Below, piece after piece: positions 55,672 through 64,000 of a DNA stretch of 64,000 bases (its first letter is position 1; the number at the start of each line of letters is the position of its first letter). The notes under the pieces are model-generated. The model did no database searches. It was not told where the DNA came from and saw nothing but the letters and a program-made list of their open reading frames with translations. The stretch lies in NCBI RefSeq assembly GCF_023822025.1, contig NZ_CP082909.1:3276001-3340000 (forward strand), written 5' to 3'. Position numbers and translations under genes: made by a program. This DNA comes from Endozoicomonas sp. 4G (GTDB taxonomy: Bacteria > Pseudomonadota > Gammaproteobacteria > Pseudomonadales > Endozoicomonadaceae).

Positions 55672-56964
55672 CTATCCCCCCAGCTTTTTCATGGCTGCCC
55701 TGACAATATTGTACTGCTGATTGACTCCCAGCTTACTCATCAGCCAGTTGACTGTGGTGCCCTGAACCAGAAGAGAGAACAGAATGACGGCCAGCGTCAT
55801 ATCAATAATCAGCTTTTTCTCAGGAATACTGTCAGGAATCGACAGCATCAGTGCGACAGGCACAACCCCTCTCAAGCCACCCCAAAACATAATAGCCTTG
55901 GTTTTATTGTCCACAGGACGACCCACCGGCAGGCGGTTAGAGATCGGCAGGAGCAGATAGACGACCACCAGACGCCCAATCAGAACGGCAGCAATGGCGA
56001 TCAACAGGTAGGGATAGTAGATCTTCAAATGCTCCAGATTTCTGAACAGCAGGTTTTCTTTCATCCCCAGCAACAGGAAAATCAAGCTGTTGGCGATAAA
56101 AGCCATAAACTCCCAATACGGTGTAATAAAACTGCGCACCTGTTCAGACAACACAGCCCCTGACTTTGAGCGAGTGACAATGCCCGCAGCAATGGTCGAC
56201 ATAACACCGGACACTCCCAGCACATGATCAGCAATAATAAAGCTGCCATAGGCCAGAATAGTGGTATGGGCAATCTGCACAAAAGGCTCGTCTCTGCCCA
56301 GTCTCAACAGCCAGTGCATACCGATACCCATGACGCCACCGACCAGTATCCCACCAAAGAAAACCTCTATAAATGACCAGACGCCACTCAACAGCACACC
56401 ACCACCAACACCGCCACCGGCCTGAATGACGGCAAGCACAATCCCGAAAATAACGATGGCGGTGGCATCATTAAACAGACTCTCGGCATCCATCAGCATG
56501 GACATACGCGCCGGTGCTCCCACTTCCTTAAACAGCGCAATAACCGCCACGGGGTCCGTTGCTGAAATCAATGCACCAAACAGCATGGCTCCCGCCAAAC
56601 TGAGGGGAGTCAGTACATTCATAATGACCCCAATCACCAGCATGGAAAGAATGACACCAAAGATGGCCAGATTAAGCACCGACGTCATCTCTCGAAACAG
56701 ATGTGGAGGCTTTATATTGATGGCCGCATCAAATATCAGCACCGGAAGCAGAATATACATGATCAGGTCATGGGACAGATCGATCTTCAATACCGGCTCT
56801 AATGCATCGGTATACTGCGCCAGAATGCCCAGCCCCATACCGATCACCACCAGGCCAATGGTATAAGGAAACCGCAGTTTTTTTAATAATATGGATGAGC
56901 TGGTAGCCAGCAGCAGCAGACCAGCCAGTATCAGGACCGGTGTAGCGAGGCCGGTTTCGTGCAT
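55672..56964 (-). CDS. CPA1-family Na+/H+ antiporter (NhaP-type)
   Basis: A 430-residue inner-membrane antiporter of about 12 helices. The ion-binding helix shows ALISATDPVAVIALFKEVGAP in parts, and MDAESLFNDATAIVIF contains the conserved ND pair. The product lacks the cytosolic C-terminal tail found in plant and many bacterial NhaP proteins. It exchanges Na+ or K+ for H+ in pH and salt control. Its own transcript is read from the 470-base region upstream. Confidence 0.9.
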   Translation of the reverse strand: MHETGLATPVLILAGLLLLATSSSILLKKLRFPYTIGLVVIGMGLGILAQYTDALEPVLKIDLSHDLIMYILLPVLIFDAAINIKPPHLFREMTSVLNLAIFGVILSMLVIGVIMNVLTPLSLAGAMLFGALISATDPVAVIALFKEVGAPARMSMLMDAESLFNDATAIVIFGIVLAVIQAGGGVGGGVLLSGVWSFIEVFFGGILVGGVMGIGMHWLLRLGRDEPFVQIAHTTILAYGSFIIADHVLGVSGVMSTIAAGIVTRSKSGAVLSEQVRSFITPYWEFMAFIANSLIFLLLGMKENLLFRNLEHLKIYYPYLLIAIAAVLIGRLVVVYLLLPISNRLPVGRPVDNKTKAIMFWGGLRGVVPVALMLSIPDSIPEKKLIIDMTLAVILFSLLVQGTTVNWLMSKLGVNQQYNIVRAAMKKLGG

Positions 56965-57435
56965 TTCAAAACCTCTGGAAACGATTCAGTAAGACATACC
57001 AGGATTATGTCGGTTTGGGTGAACCAGGAAGAACAATTGCGTCCGGGGTACAGACAGAAAGATAGCAGCCCACAGAAGAATAGACAGCTCGACCGGGAGA
57101 ATGGTGCAGAGTCTACCCTAGCCTTTAACACGATGGGTTATAAGGATTTCTGTTAAAGGCTATAAGGGAACCTTATCTCTTACCTTAATCTTGGCAGACA
57201 CATTAAACCAACCTTGAAAAGCTTTTAAAGGAGTTCAGGTTTGGATAGTGTTTCAGAGTTCGTAGTCTGAAAACCCTTTTTTCTAAGCTGCCTGTGCGGC
57301 AGTGAACTCAAGCTCGGGTAATTCCAGATTATTTATAGTGAAGTGGTTATAGTTCTCCGAACACATCATCTACAGATTCAGTCTTACGCCCAACCAGTAT
57401 AAAATACCAACCGTCACCCTAACCAGAACCTCAAC
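56965..57435. promoter_or_regulatory. Divergent intergenic region nhaP-type / lysR-type
   Basis: About 470 bases with only chance ORFs. It holds the promoters of the antiporter (minus) and the LysR gene (plus). AT-rich stretch near 57150-57240 and 57270-57350; no LysR T-N11-A site was assigned with confidence. Confidence 0.3.
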
Positions 57436-58317
57436 ATGCACATCACTCTAAAACAGCTCAAGACCTTCCGGGCTGTCGCAAGTCTCGGACAGGTTCGCCT
57501 GGCGGCGCAACAGCTCAGCCTTTCCCAACCGGCTACCAGCATGGCCATTGCCGAGCTGGAAAACCAGCTGGGCTGCCAGCTGTTTGACCGAACCGGCAAC
57601 AAACTGCTGATCAATCATCAGGGCGAGCTGCTGATGCCCCTGGCCTCTGAGTTGCTGGATCGTACCTCTGAAATAGAAACCCTGTTCAGAGATGTGCAAA
57701 ACACCGAATCGGGCCACCTTCGAATCGGAGCCAGCACCACGATCGGCAACTATCTTTTACCCGATATCCTGGCCCGGGTCAGCGCTGACTTTCCCAAAAT
57801 CAGCTTTAACATGGATATCCGCAATACCGAGAGCATCATCAACCGCGTCACCAGTTTTGATCTGGATATTGGCTGCGTTGAAGGCCCCTGCCAACATGAA
57901 GATATTGACGTCATTCCCTGGAAAGAAGACGAACTGCTGATCATCTGTGACCCCGATCACCCTCTGGCCAAACAGGGCGAAGCTTCGATAGAGGAACTGA
58001 ATCAACAGAGCTGGATTCTCAGGGAACCCGGCTCCGGAACCCGTAATATTTTTGATCAGCATCTGGGTCAAAAGCTAACTAACCTGAGCATCAAGATGGA
58101 ACTGAACCAGTCAGAAGCCATCAAAAAGCTGGTACGGTACGGCCAGGGCATTAGCTGCGTGTCCCAACTCTGCGTCAGCCATGAGCTGGAGTTGGGTGAG
58201 CTGGTTTCTGTCAAAGTATCCGGAATCACATTAAAGAGAGGACTTTCTCTACTGCTGCACAAGAAAAAGTATCAAAGCCACATCATTCAGCTGATGCTGA
58301 AAGCCCTGGGAGCCTGA
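57436..58317 (+). CDS. LysR-family transcriptional regulator
   Basis: A 293-residue regulator. The N-terminal winged helix-turn-helix (about 3-62) contains FRAVASLGQVRLAAQQLSLSQ, then a linker helix and the periplasmic-binding-like effector domain (LRIGASTTIGNYLLP onward, about 92-293). The layout resembles YeiE/CysB-like members, but the effector is unknown. The target may be the divergent antiporter gene or its own promoter. Confidence 0.9.
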   Translation: MHITLKQLKTFRAVASLGQVRLAAQQLSLSQPATSMAIAELENQLGCQLFDRTGNKLLINHQGELLMPLASELLDRTSEIETLFRDVQNTESGHLRIGASTTIGNYLLPDILARVSADFPKISFNMDIRNTESIINRVTSFDLDIGCVEGPCQHEDIDVIPWKEDELLIICDPDHPLAKQGEASIEELNQQSWILREPGSGTRNIFDQHLGQKLTNLSIKMELNQSEAIKKLVRYGQGISCVSQLCVSHELELGELVSVKVSGITLKRGLSLLLHKKKYQSHIIQLMLKALGA

Positions 58318-58380
58318 CAGAAACCGGAATATTGACTACTTTTAGTGGGCTACCGATGAACAGAACACAAGGAAAATACC

Positions 58381-59289
58381 TTGCAGCCCACGCCAAAGCA
58401 TTCCCGTTTACCACGAAACGTTTCCCGCAAGACGATTCAGGCTGTTGCCGTGCTGCTTCTGGCGGTTGGTCTGCTGACAGGTTGCACGTCCGGACCAGCA
58501 CCGAAAAGCAGCGATGCAGCACTGGCAAAGCTGGATACCAATGAACTGAAAATGACCATACTGGCCGATATCTCCAGCACAATCCTCAGTGACGAAGGGC
58601 TGGACAGCAGTATCAAGGCCGATATTGCCCATCAGATCACCACGCCCCTGTTGGACTCGTCAGAAGTCCAGGTTGTCGGCGATGATGCAATAACACGCCC
58701 GGTAGCGGTCGACTTTCAGAAGGCCTTTGAACAAAGCCTGATGAATGCGGTCGACAAGGGCCAGCTCAGCCATGCCGTAGCCATTATCCATACCCGTAAA
58801 CCGACCACCCCCCTGTGCAATCCTGCTGGCAAAGCATTGAGGCAGACTATGTCTGTCTCCATGCAGGATGACCCGAACCGGGTTAAAACCATTGAAGACA
58901 GAACCATCACTTTGCGCAGGATGGCACAGGGCGGCCCCCTTATTGATCTGTATGTGGCTTATATAAAAGGTGGCCTGAATAAACGCTCTCCCGAAGAACA
59001 GCAGATTTATAAAAAAGAGATCAATAATCCTGCTGATACCAGCCTTCATGACGCAGAGATGGCCTGCACCGAGATGCCAGATGATATAGTAGGAGCCTCC
59101 TATGTGCTGACCACCAAACGCGGAAACACCCTCTACTTCGGCACCAATGGCACTCAGGCGGCGGACGCAGCTGGCAGCACCGTCTGGCGATTCTGGTTTG
59201 GAAGCCTGAAAAATACTTCGGTCGAAAGGCGCTACCAAGAGGTATTCCAGTACCTGAATGGGTGCGGTCTGGGTATTCCTTTTAAGTAA
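58381..59289 (+). CDS. Hypothetical lipoprotein
   Basis: A TTG at 58381, preceded by AAGGAAAATACC, starts a 302-residue product with a hydrophobic N-terminus and lipobox LLTGC (Cys35). The mature region is soluble, alternates helices and strands, and includes a paired cysteine arrangement (LCNPAG and MACTEM). No ATG in this frame precedes the lipobox. No family recognised; the location beyond the inner membrane is inferred from the lipobox. It lies between the LysR gene and ridA on the same strand. Confidence 0.75.
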   Translation: MQPTPKHSRLPRNVSRKTIQAVAVLLLAVGLLTGCTSGPAPKSSDAALAKLDTNELKMTILADISSTILSDEGLDSSIKADIAHQITTPLLDSSEVQVVGDDAITRPVAVDFQKAFEQSLMNAVDKGQLSHAVAIIHTRKPTTPLCNPAGKALRQTMSVSMQDDPNRVKTIEDRTITLRRMAQGGPLIDLYVAYIKGGLNKRSPEEQQIYKKEINNPADTSLHDAEMACTEMPDDIVGASYVLTTKRGNTLYFGTNGTQAADAAGSTVWRFWFGSLKNTSVERRYQEVFQYLNGCGLGIPFK

Positions 59290-59398
59290 TTGTACCGAAA
59301 TAGGCCCGTTACTCCCTCCTTCCACGATGACAAAGCCTCATCAGGTGATTAGAATCCATGACTACAAGCAATAAATCTCCCCAGGTAACTGAACCATT

Positions 59399-59776
59399 AT
59401 GCATAAAGTCATCGAGACCCCGGATGCACCACCTGCCATTGGCCCGTACTCTCAGGGGATTCAATTTGGCAATCTGATTTTCACCTCCGGCCAACTCCCC
59501 ATTGATCCTGAGTCTGGGGAAATGCCTGAAGATACCAAGAAACAGGCTCACCAATGCCTGAAAAACCTTAGGTCCGTTCTGGAAGCAGCAGGCAGCAGCC
59601 TAAGCAATGTCAAGAAGGCGACCGTGTTCGTAAAAGATATGAACGACTTCACTGACATTAATGAAGTGTACAAGCAGTACTTTACTTTCCCTTTCCCTGC
59701 TCGCAGCCTGGTAGAAGTGGCTCGCCTGCCTAAAGATGTGAAGGTAGAAATTGAAGTTATCGCTGCTACTGAGTGA
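59399..59776 (+). CDS. ridA: RidA-family enamine/imine deaminase
   Basis: A 125-residue protein that deaminates reactive 2-aminoacrylate and protects PLP enzymes. The signature [19 protein letters not shown] (split at 14-33), the catalytic Arg102 in [12 protein letters not shown] and Glu119 in EIEVIA are all present. The length is usual for the family. It begins after a short leader following the lipoprotein gene. Confidence 0.95.
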   Translation: MHKVIETPDAPPAIGPYSQGIQFGNLIFTSGQLPIDPESGEMPEDTKKQAHQCLKNLRSVLEAAGSSLSNVKKATVFVKDMNDFTDINEVYKQYFTFPFPARSLVEVARLPKDVKVEIEVIAATE

Positions 59777-59791
59777 GCAGTTTCGTCAGCA

Positions 59792-59811
59792 AGGGGGCCT
59801 GAAAACCCCCT
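59792..59811. terminator. Hairpin between ridA and the DUF2058 gene
   Basis: Stem AGGGGG / CCCCCT around CTGAAAA, without a strong T-tract, between convergent genes. Confidence 0.45.
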
Positions 59812-59817
59812 GATGCC

Positions 59818-60378
59818 TTACCACATTAAATCGTCCGGGATTTCATAATCCGCATACCACTCCTGCTCTTCCTCGGTTAACTCACTCTGGCTTTCAGACT
59901 GAACAACCACGGCAGCAGGTTCACGCTCTTCGATCTTTCTGGCCACTGTGGCGGGAATCACCCGGTACTCTTCCTCATCTCCCTGACTCAGAATACCGAT
60001 GGCAAAAAGCCCCCGGCTCAGTCTGTTTTGCATATCTTCAGAAACATAGATCTTTTTAACTTTGTCACCCACAACAAAGTTATAACCCACATCACCTGCT
60101 TCCCGGGGAATGCTGTTCATCTCAATCAGCTGACACACTTGTGCGGCAAGCGCCTTTTGTTGACGCTCTTCTTCCAGTTTTCGATTGAGCTGACGATCTC
60201 GCTCTACCTGCTCAGCTTTCTGTTTTTCTAGCTCAATGCGACGCTTTTCCTGGTCGGTCAGCTCACCGCTTCTGGCAGCCTGTTTTTTCTTTTTCTTGTT
60301 ACTGGTTTTAGCTTTCAGCGCCTGTTGTTTAGTCGCCAGGCCAGCGCCCATCAGCTGGTCTCTTAATGATTTACTCAT
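59818..60378 (-). CDS. DUF2058 protein (YaiL-like)
   Basis: A 186-residue soluble protein. The DUF2058 N-terminal pattern is SLRDQLMGAGLATKQQALKAK followed by a KKKKKQAA basic stretch, then a charged coiled coil (RIELEKQKAEQVERDRQLNRK), and a globular region with YNFVVGDKVKKIYVS. The C-terminus is acidic (EEQEWYADYEIPDDLMW). Its function is unknown; it is conserved in Gammaproteobacteria. Confidence 0.9.
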   Translation of the reverse strand: MSKSLRDQLMGAGLATKQQALKAKTSNKKKKKQAARSGELTDQEKRRIELEKQKAEQVERDRQLNRKLEEERQQKALAAQVCQLIEMNSIPREAGDVGYNFVVGDKVKKIYVSEDMQNRLSRGLFAIGILSQGDEEEYRVIPATVARKIEEREPAAVVVQSESQSELTEEEQEWYADYEIPDDLMW

Positions 60379-60516
60379 GGATTGCTCAAAATAGATGGAT
60401 CAAAGATCGAAGGAGTTTGAAGGGTAGCATATTAGCAGCCAAAGACTTGAAGTTGAACGCCAGCACGTTTGAAAATAGACTGTCAAAATCTGGAAAGCAG
60501 TCAAGGGCGACTAAAA

Positions 60517-61032
60517 ATGAAAACTAATATCACACTGATCGGCATGCCAGGTGCGGGGAAAAGCACCATCGGCATTATTCTGGCCAAAGACCTGGCCTTT
60601 GGCTTTCTGGACACTGATGTACTGATACAGATCAGCCAACAGAAAACCCTGCAGGAAATTGTTAACGAGTCAGGTTACATGTCACTTCGAGACATTGAAG
60701 AAGCAGAGCTGCTCAAGGTTAATCTCAAACGGCATATAATTGCCACAGGGGGCTCCGCTGTCTACAGCGAAACCGCTATGAAACATCTTGCTGAAGAATC
60801 CATCATTGTTTTCCTGGATCTGGATCTTGAGCAGATTCGTGAGCGCATTCATAACTTTGATACACGAGGTATCGCTCGCGCTGAAGATCAAACCATTGAG
60901 GATCTGTTTGAAGAACGGGTGATGCTGTACAAGAAATACGCTGATGTGACCATTGATTGCCGAACCCTGTGTCAGGATTCACTGGCACTGGAAATTGTTG
61001 ACCAGGTTAAAGCGTTTCTTCAAGTCGACTGA
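60517..61032 (+). CDS. Shikimate kinase-like P-loop kinase
   Basis: ATG 60517 begins 171 residues (48 codons shorter at the nucleotide level than the longest frame). Walker A GMPGAGKST is at 9-17 and the shikimate-site Asp34 (LDTD), Arg58, Arg117 (LID) and Arg134 are in register with AroK. The usual GGG loop reads GGS at 78-80. The family phosphorylates shikimate in chorismate synthesis, but aroK proper, usually with aroB, is not seen here, so this may be a second isozyme or a kinase with another substrate. Confidence 0.75.
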   Translation: MKTNITLIGMPGAGKSTIGIILAKDLAFGFLDTDVLIQISQQKTLQEIVNESGYMSLRDIEEAELLKVNLKRHIIATGGSAVYSETAMKHLAEESIIVFLDLDLEQIRERIHNFDTRGIARAEDQTIEDLFEERVMLYKKYADVTIDCRTLCQDSLALEIVDQVKAFLQVD

Positions 61033-61062
61033 GCCACCGCAAATCTCTACAGGGAAGACAGC

Positions 61063-61100
61063 AAAAAGCCCATGACAGTTACACTGGCATGGGCTTTTTT
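61063..61100. terminator. Bidirectional terminator between the kinase gene and petC
   Basis: AAAAAGCCCATG / CATGGGCTTTTTT stem with a 13-base loop and A/T runs on both sides, between convergent genes. Confidence 0.9.
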
Positions 61101-61118
61101 ATGCTGGCAGACCGTCAA

Positions 61119-61874
61119 TCAGTGAATATCTTTCCAGTATTCACGCTTGAGCAGCAGAGCAACGATGAAGAGTAAAATCAGGAACAGCAGGACATAGATT
61201 CCCAGCCCCTCACGCTTTTGCTTCACCGGATCAGCAGAGTATGACAGGAAGTTGGTCAGGTCATACATGGCCTGATCAAACTGCGCCGGAGTCATGGAGC
61301 CTTTACGCTCAGGATCCACCACCAGGCCGCAGATCATTTCACCGGTCAGAGGATCACGCTCAGTGGGACTGGCCCCCTGACAGCTGTCAATCTGAACACC
61401 CTGAAGCTGCATCAGAACATGAGGCATACCCACATCAGGGAACACCTTGTTATTCACACCCCATGGACGCTTTGGATCTTCGTAGAAAGTACGCAGGTAA
61501 GTGTATATCCAATCTTCACCACGGACACGGGTCACCATGGTCAGATCTGGTGGTGCAGCACCAAACCATACCTTGGCTTCATCCTTGCGCATGCCGTTGA
61601 TCATCAGATCACCGATTTTGGCAGAGGCTGGCATCAGGCTAGCCATCATCAGATCGTGTGGAATTCCGATGTCATCAGCAACACGTTCATAACGCTGAAA
61701 CTGGGTTGCGTGACAACCTGCACAGAAGTTCTGGTAATACATGGCACCACGTTGTAATGATGCCTTGTCAGAATGATCCGTCTCGATCGGGTCCAGAGGA
61801 TAACCTGAATCACCAGCCGCAAATCCAAGCACAGGGATCAGCGAAAACAACAGGGTAATTATTGTTTTTTTCAT
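61119..61874 (-). CDS. petC: Ubiquinol-cytochrome c reductase, cytochrome c1
   Basis: From ATG 61874 the product has 251 residues (a longer frame to 62114 overlaps petB). Signal peptide to about residue 20, haem-binding CAGCH at 51-55, then the GVNNKVFPDVGMP region and a single C-terminal membrane anchor (GIYVLLFLILLFIVALLL) before the tail KREYWKDIH. Part of the bc1 complex that oxidises ubiquinol and reduces cytochrome c. The start ATG shares its A with the petB stop TAA. Confidence 0.96.
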   Translation of the reverse strand: MKKTIITLLFSLIPVLGFAAGDSGYPLDPIETDHSDKASLQRGAMYYQNFCAGCHATQFQRYERVADDIGIPHDLMMASLMPASAKIGDLMINGMRKDEAKVWFGAAPPDLTMVTRVRGEDWIYTYLRTFYEDPKRPWGVNNKVFPDVGMPHVLMQLQGVQIDSCQGASPTERDPLTGEMICGLVVDPERKGSMTPAQFDQAMYDLTNFLSYSADPVKQKREGLGIYVLLFLILLFIVALLLKREYWKDIH

Positions 61875-63106
61875 TATCCGGTCACCCTCTCCGGTACAGG
61901 TTTGGTTTTTTCCCATCGTGTATAAAACGGCATTAACAGGAAGAATGCGAAGTAAAACAGGGTGCAAAGCTGTGCAATCAGCGTGTAGGTCACCGTTGCC
62001 GGCTGAGTGCCCAGCCAGGTCAGTAACGCAAAGACCATGGCAAACAGGAAGATGCCGACCTTGCTGATAACACCCTTGTAGCGCCAGGACCTGACCGGAC
62101 TGCGATCCAGCCATGGCAGGACAAAAAGGATAGCAATCGCTGCGCCCATCATGATGACCCCGCCGAGCTTGGAGTCGATCGGACCAATATCAAAGGTAAT
62201 CGCACGCAGGATGGAGTAGAACGCACCGAAGTACCATACCGGTGCAATATGCGCCGGAGTCTTCAAAGCATCAGCCTGTTCAAAGTTGGCATGCTCCAGG
62301 AAGTAGCCACCCATTTCCGGGAAGAAGAACATGACACTACAGAATACAAACAGGAAGACAGCCACCCCTACCAGATCTTTCACGGTGTAATACGGATGGA
62401 AAGGAATACCGTCCAGAGGCACGCCGTCCTTGTCTTTCAGCTTCTTGATCTCGACGCCGTCAGGGTTGTTAGAGCCCACTTCGTGCAGAGCAATAATATG
62501 CAGAACCACCAAGCCCAGGATAACGATGGGCAGAGCAACAACATGCAAGGCAAAGAAACGGTTCAGGGTGATGCCAGAGATCAGGAAGTCACCCCGGATC
62601 CACTGCTGCAGGTCCGGGCCAATAACAGGAATAGCACCAAACAGCGAGATAATAACCTGAGCACCCCAGTAAGACATCTGACCCCATGGCAGCAGATAGC
62701 CCATGAAAGCTTCAGCCATCAGTGCCAGGTAAATGGCCATACCGAAGATCCACACCAGCTCCCTTGGCGCACGGTAAGAACCGTAAATCAGGCCTCGGAA
62801 CATGTGAAGGTAGACAACGATAAAGAAGAAAGATGCCCCCGTAGAGTGCATATAGCGAATCAGCCAGCCGTATTCCACATCACGCATGATGTATTCAACG
62901 GAAGCAAACGCCTGCTCGGCACTGGGCACGTAACTCATGGTCAGCCAGATACCGGTCAGCAACTGGTTAACCAGAACCAGCAGCGCCAGGGAGCCGAAGA
63001 AGTACCAGAAGTTAAAGTTCTTTGGTGCGTAGTATTTACTGAGATGATCTTCCCAAACCTGGGTGACAGGTAGCCTGGAGTTGAGCCAATCCATGAAGTT
63101 ACCCAT
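61874..63106 (-). CDS. petB: Ubiquinol-cytochrome c reductase, cytochrome b
   Basis: A 410-residue inner-membrane protein with eight or nine helices carrying the two haem b groups. The Qo-site region contains GAIPVIGPDLQQWI and PEW-equivalent segments, and the N-terminus WEDHLSKYYAPKNFNFWYFFG is typical. It overlaps petC and petA by single-base stop/start sharing, giving a tight petA-petB-petC operon. Confidence 0.97.
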   Translation of the reverse strand: MGNFMDWLNSRLPVTQVWEDHLSKYYAPKNFNFWYFFGSLALLVLVNQLLTGIWLTMSYVPSAEQAFASVEYIMRDVEYGWLIRYMHSTGASFFFIVVYLHMFRGLIYGSYRAPRELVWIFGMAIYLALMAEAFMGYLLPWGQMSYWGAQVIISLFGAIPVIGPDLQQWIRGDFLISGITLNRFFALHVVALPIVILGLVVLHIIALHEVGSNNPDGVEIKKLKDKDGVPLDGIPFHPYYTVKDLVGVAVFLFVFCSVMFFFPEMGGYFLEHANFEQADALKTPAHIAPVWYFGAFYSILRAITFDIGPIDSKLGGVIMMGAAIAILFVLPWLDRSPVRSWRYKGVISKVGIFLFAMVFALLTWLGTQPATVTYTLIAQLCTLFYFAFFLLMPFYTRWEKTKPVPERVTG

Positions 63107-63699
63107 TACGCATTCTCCTCATCTTGGCCGACAATAATCAACGTGTCGCTCTCAAAGGTATAAGGAGGCACTTCCAGGTTGGTGGGCGCAGGCACCCCCT
63201 TGTATACACGACCGGCCAGATCAAACTTGGAACCGTGGCATGGGCAGTGATAACCCCCCTTCCACTCAGGATCAAATTCCATCGGCTTGACTTCAGGCAT
63301 GTATTTGGGCGAACACCCAAGGTGGGTACACAGACCTACCAGAATCAGATACTCGTCCTTTACAGAACGGTACTCATTGGCTGCGTACGCGGGCTGTTCT
63401 GATTTCTCGGATTTGGGGTCTCTCAACTGGTCGTCCAGAGACCGGATATTATCCAGCATGGCCTGAGTTCGTCTTACCACAAACACAGGTTTACCGCGCC
63501 ATTCAACTACAATCTGCTGTCCCGGCTCCAACTTGCTGAGGTTCACCTTTACCGGAGCACCAGCTGCCTTTGCTTTGGCACTGGGATTCCATGACTTGAT
63601 AAAAGGTGTGGCGACCCCAACGGCCCCGGCGGCCCCCACCACCGAAGTCGCAGCCACGAGAAAGCGGCGCCGGCTGTTATTTACGCCGTTGTCACTCAT
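63106..63699 (-). CDS. petA: Ubiquinol-cytochrome c reductase, Rieske iron-sulfur protein
   Basis: A 197-residue Tat substrate: NSRRRFLVAAT near residue 8-18 forms the twin-arginine signal-anchor. The [2Fe-2S] ligands lie in CTHLGC (Cys124, His126) and CPCHGS (Cys152, His155), with the disulfide Cys129-Cys154. The C-terminus ends SDTLIIVGQDEENA. Operon leader; upstream is a ~300-base region at the window edge. Confidence 0.97.
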   Translation of the reverse strand: MSDNGVNNSRRRFLVAATSVVGAAGAVGVATPFIKSWNPSAKAKAAGAPVKVNLSKLEPGQQIVVEWRGKPVFVVRRTQAMLDNIRSLDDQLRDPKSEKSEQPAYAANEYRSVKDEYLILVGLCTHLGCSPKYMPEVKPMEFDPEWKGGYHCPCHGSKFDLAGRVYKGVPAPTNLEVPPYTFESDTLIIVGQDEENA

Positions 63700-64000
63700 T
63701 TAACCTACTCTCCCCATCCAGGCATATGCCCAAAAACTTCTTTTAATTCACGAGTGGGATTTTAGCAGGGAGCACAAGAGTTGCATCTTTCTCCTAACCC
63801 CCTGTCAAAGCTACGTCTGATTATATTTCCCACCTAGGCAGCAATGCGTAATGATACTGGTTTTGCTTTCTATACAAAAGCCTTACATGAAGTTTTCCCG
63901 AACATCAGAATCAAATCCGGCTACCGTCATTCATTAGCAAGTTCATTATTTACACAACCCGCCTCTCCGGCAACAAAAGACATTAGTGGTCGTATAGTTT
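63700..64000. promoter_or_regulatory. Upstream region of petABC at the window edge
   Basis: 300 bases without a supported ORF. It should carry the pet operon promoter on the minus strand. In many relatives rplM and rpsI lie next, but neither is visible here. AT-rich from about 63815; no motif assigned. Confidence 0.3.

Noticed and set aside
62249-63073. 274-codon plus-strand ORF inside petB
   Set aside because: Complement of conserved cytochrome b; composition (Gln/Asn/His rich) is a reverse-frame artefact.

Overview
The window looks like the chromosome of a Gammaproteobacterium, most likely an Oceanospirillales member close to Endozoicomonas. This is inferred from gene content: minE, prc, lolCD, rmf-pyrD, rlmKL, a very large NAD-dependent glutamate dehydrogenase, a moxR/Bat operon, pepN, yeaC, gltX beside a tRNA array, a DUF2058 gene and petABC. 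No 16S rRNA or complete marker set is present, so genus level is a guess. No transposase, integrase, phage gene or CRISPR array was found.

Layout. 1-4.7 kb: 3' end of minE, a small unknown ORF, a quinone oxidoreductase, the periplasmic protease Prc and a SpoIIAA-like protein. 4.9-9.0 kb: a palindromic repeat, an orphan AbrB-type protein, katG and the Ser/Thr symporter sstT. 9.4-12.9 kb: a secreted isoaspartyl peptidase and an M17 aminopeptidase; between them lies a HigBA-type toxin-antitoxin pair flanked by two near-identical copies of a terminator. 13-16.7 kb: lolD, lolC and a POT peptide transporter. 17-19 kb: three tandem ~600-bp units, each encoding a small secreted four-cysteine protein, embedded in fragments of a second, decayed rlmKL 3' end; the intact rlmKL follows (19-21.2 kb). 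21.5-22.8 kb: rmf and pyrD.

23-29.7 kb is an accessory block: two convergent giant genes, one of unknown function with glycine-rich hydrophobic hairpins (1318 aa) and one FAD-dependent monooxygenase-like protein (919 aa) with a long helical N-terminal extension. They resemble in style the large host-directed proteins of animal symbionts, but no function can be assigned. 29.8-34.6 kb: gdhB. 35-42.2 kb: a six-gene operon (moxR, DUF58, DUF4381, two VWA proteins, BatD) whose genes overlap or nearly touch. 42.5-48.1 kb: Tat-exported PhoD-like lipoprotein, pepN, a DUF2797 gene and yeaC. 48.2-52.1 kb: two paralogous AbgT-family transporters flanking a small secreted protein gene.

52.5-55.6 kb: a tRNA array on the minus strand (2 Ala-GGC, 5 Glu-UUC, 3 Gly-GCC, one rearranged Gly pseudogene and one Gly 3' fragment), driven by a consensus-like promoter with a GC-rich discriminator, just downstream of gltX. 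55.7-64 kb: a CPA1 antiporter, a LysR regulator, a lipoprotein, ridA, a DUF2058 gene, a shikimate-kinase-like gene and the cytochrome bc1 operon petABC.

The most unusual structure is the rlmKL-remnant/secreted-protein cassette array (17.0-19.0 kb). Next are the giant gene pair (23-29.7 kb), the terminator-flanked toxin-antitoxin insertion and the expanding, decaying tRNA array.
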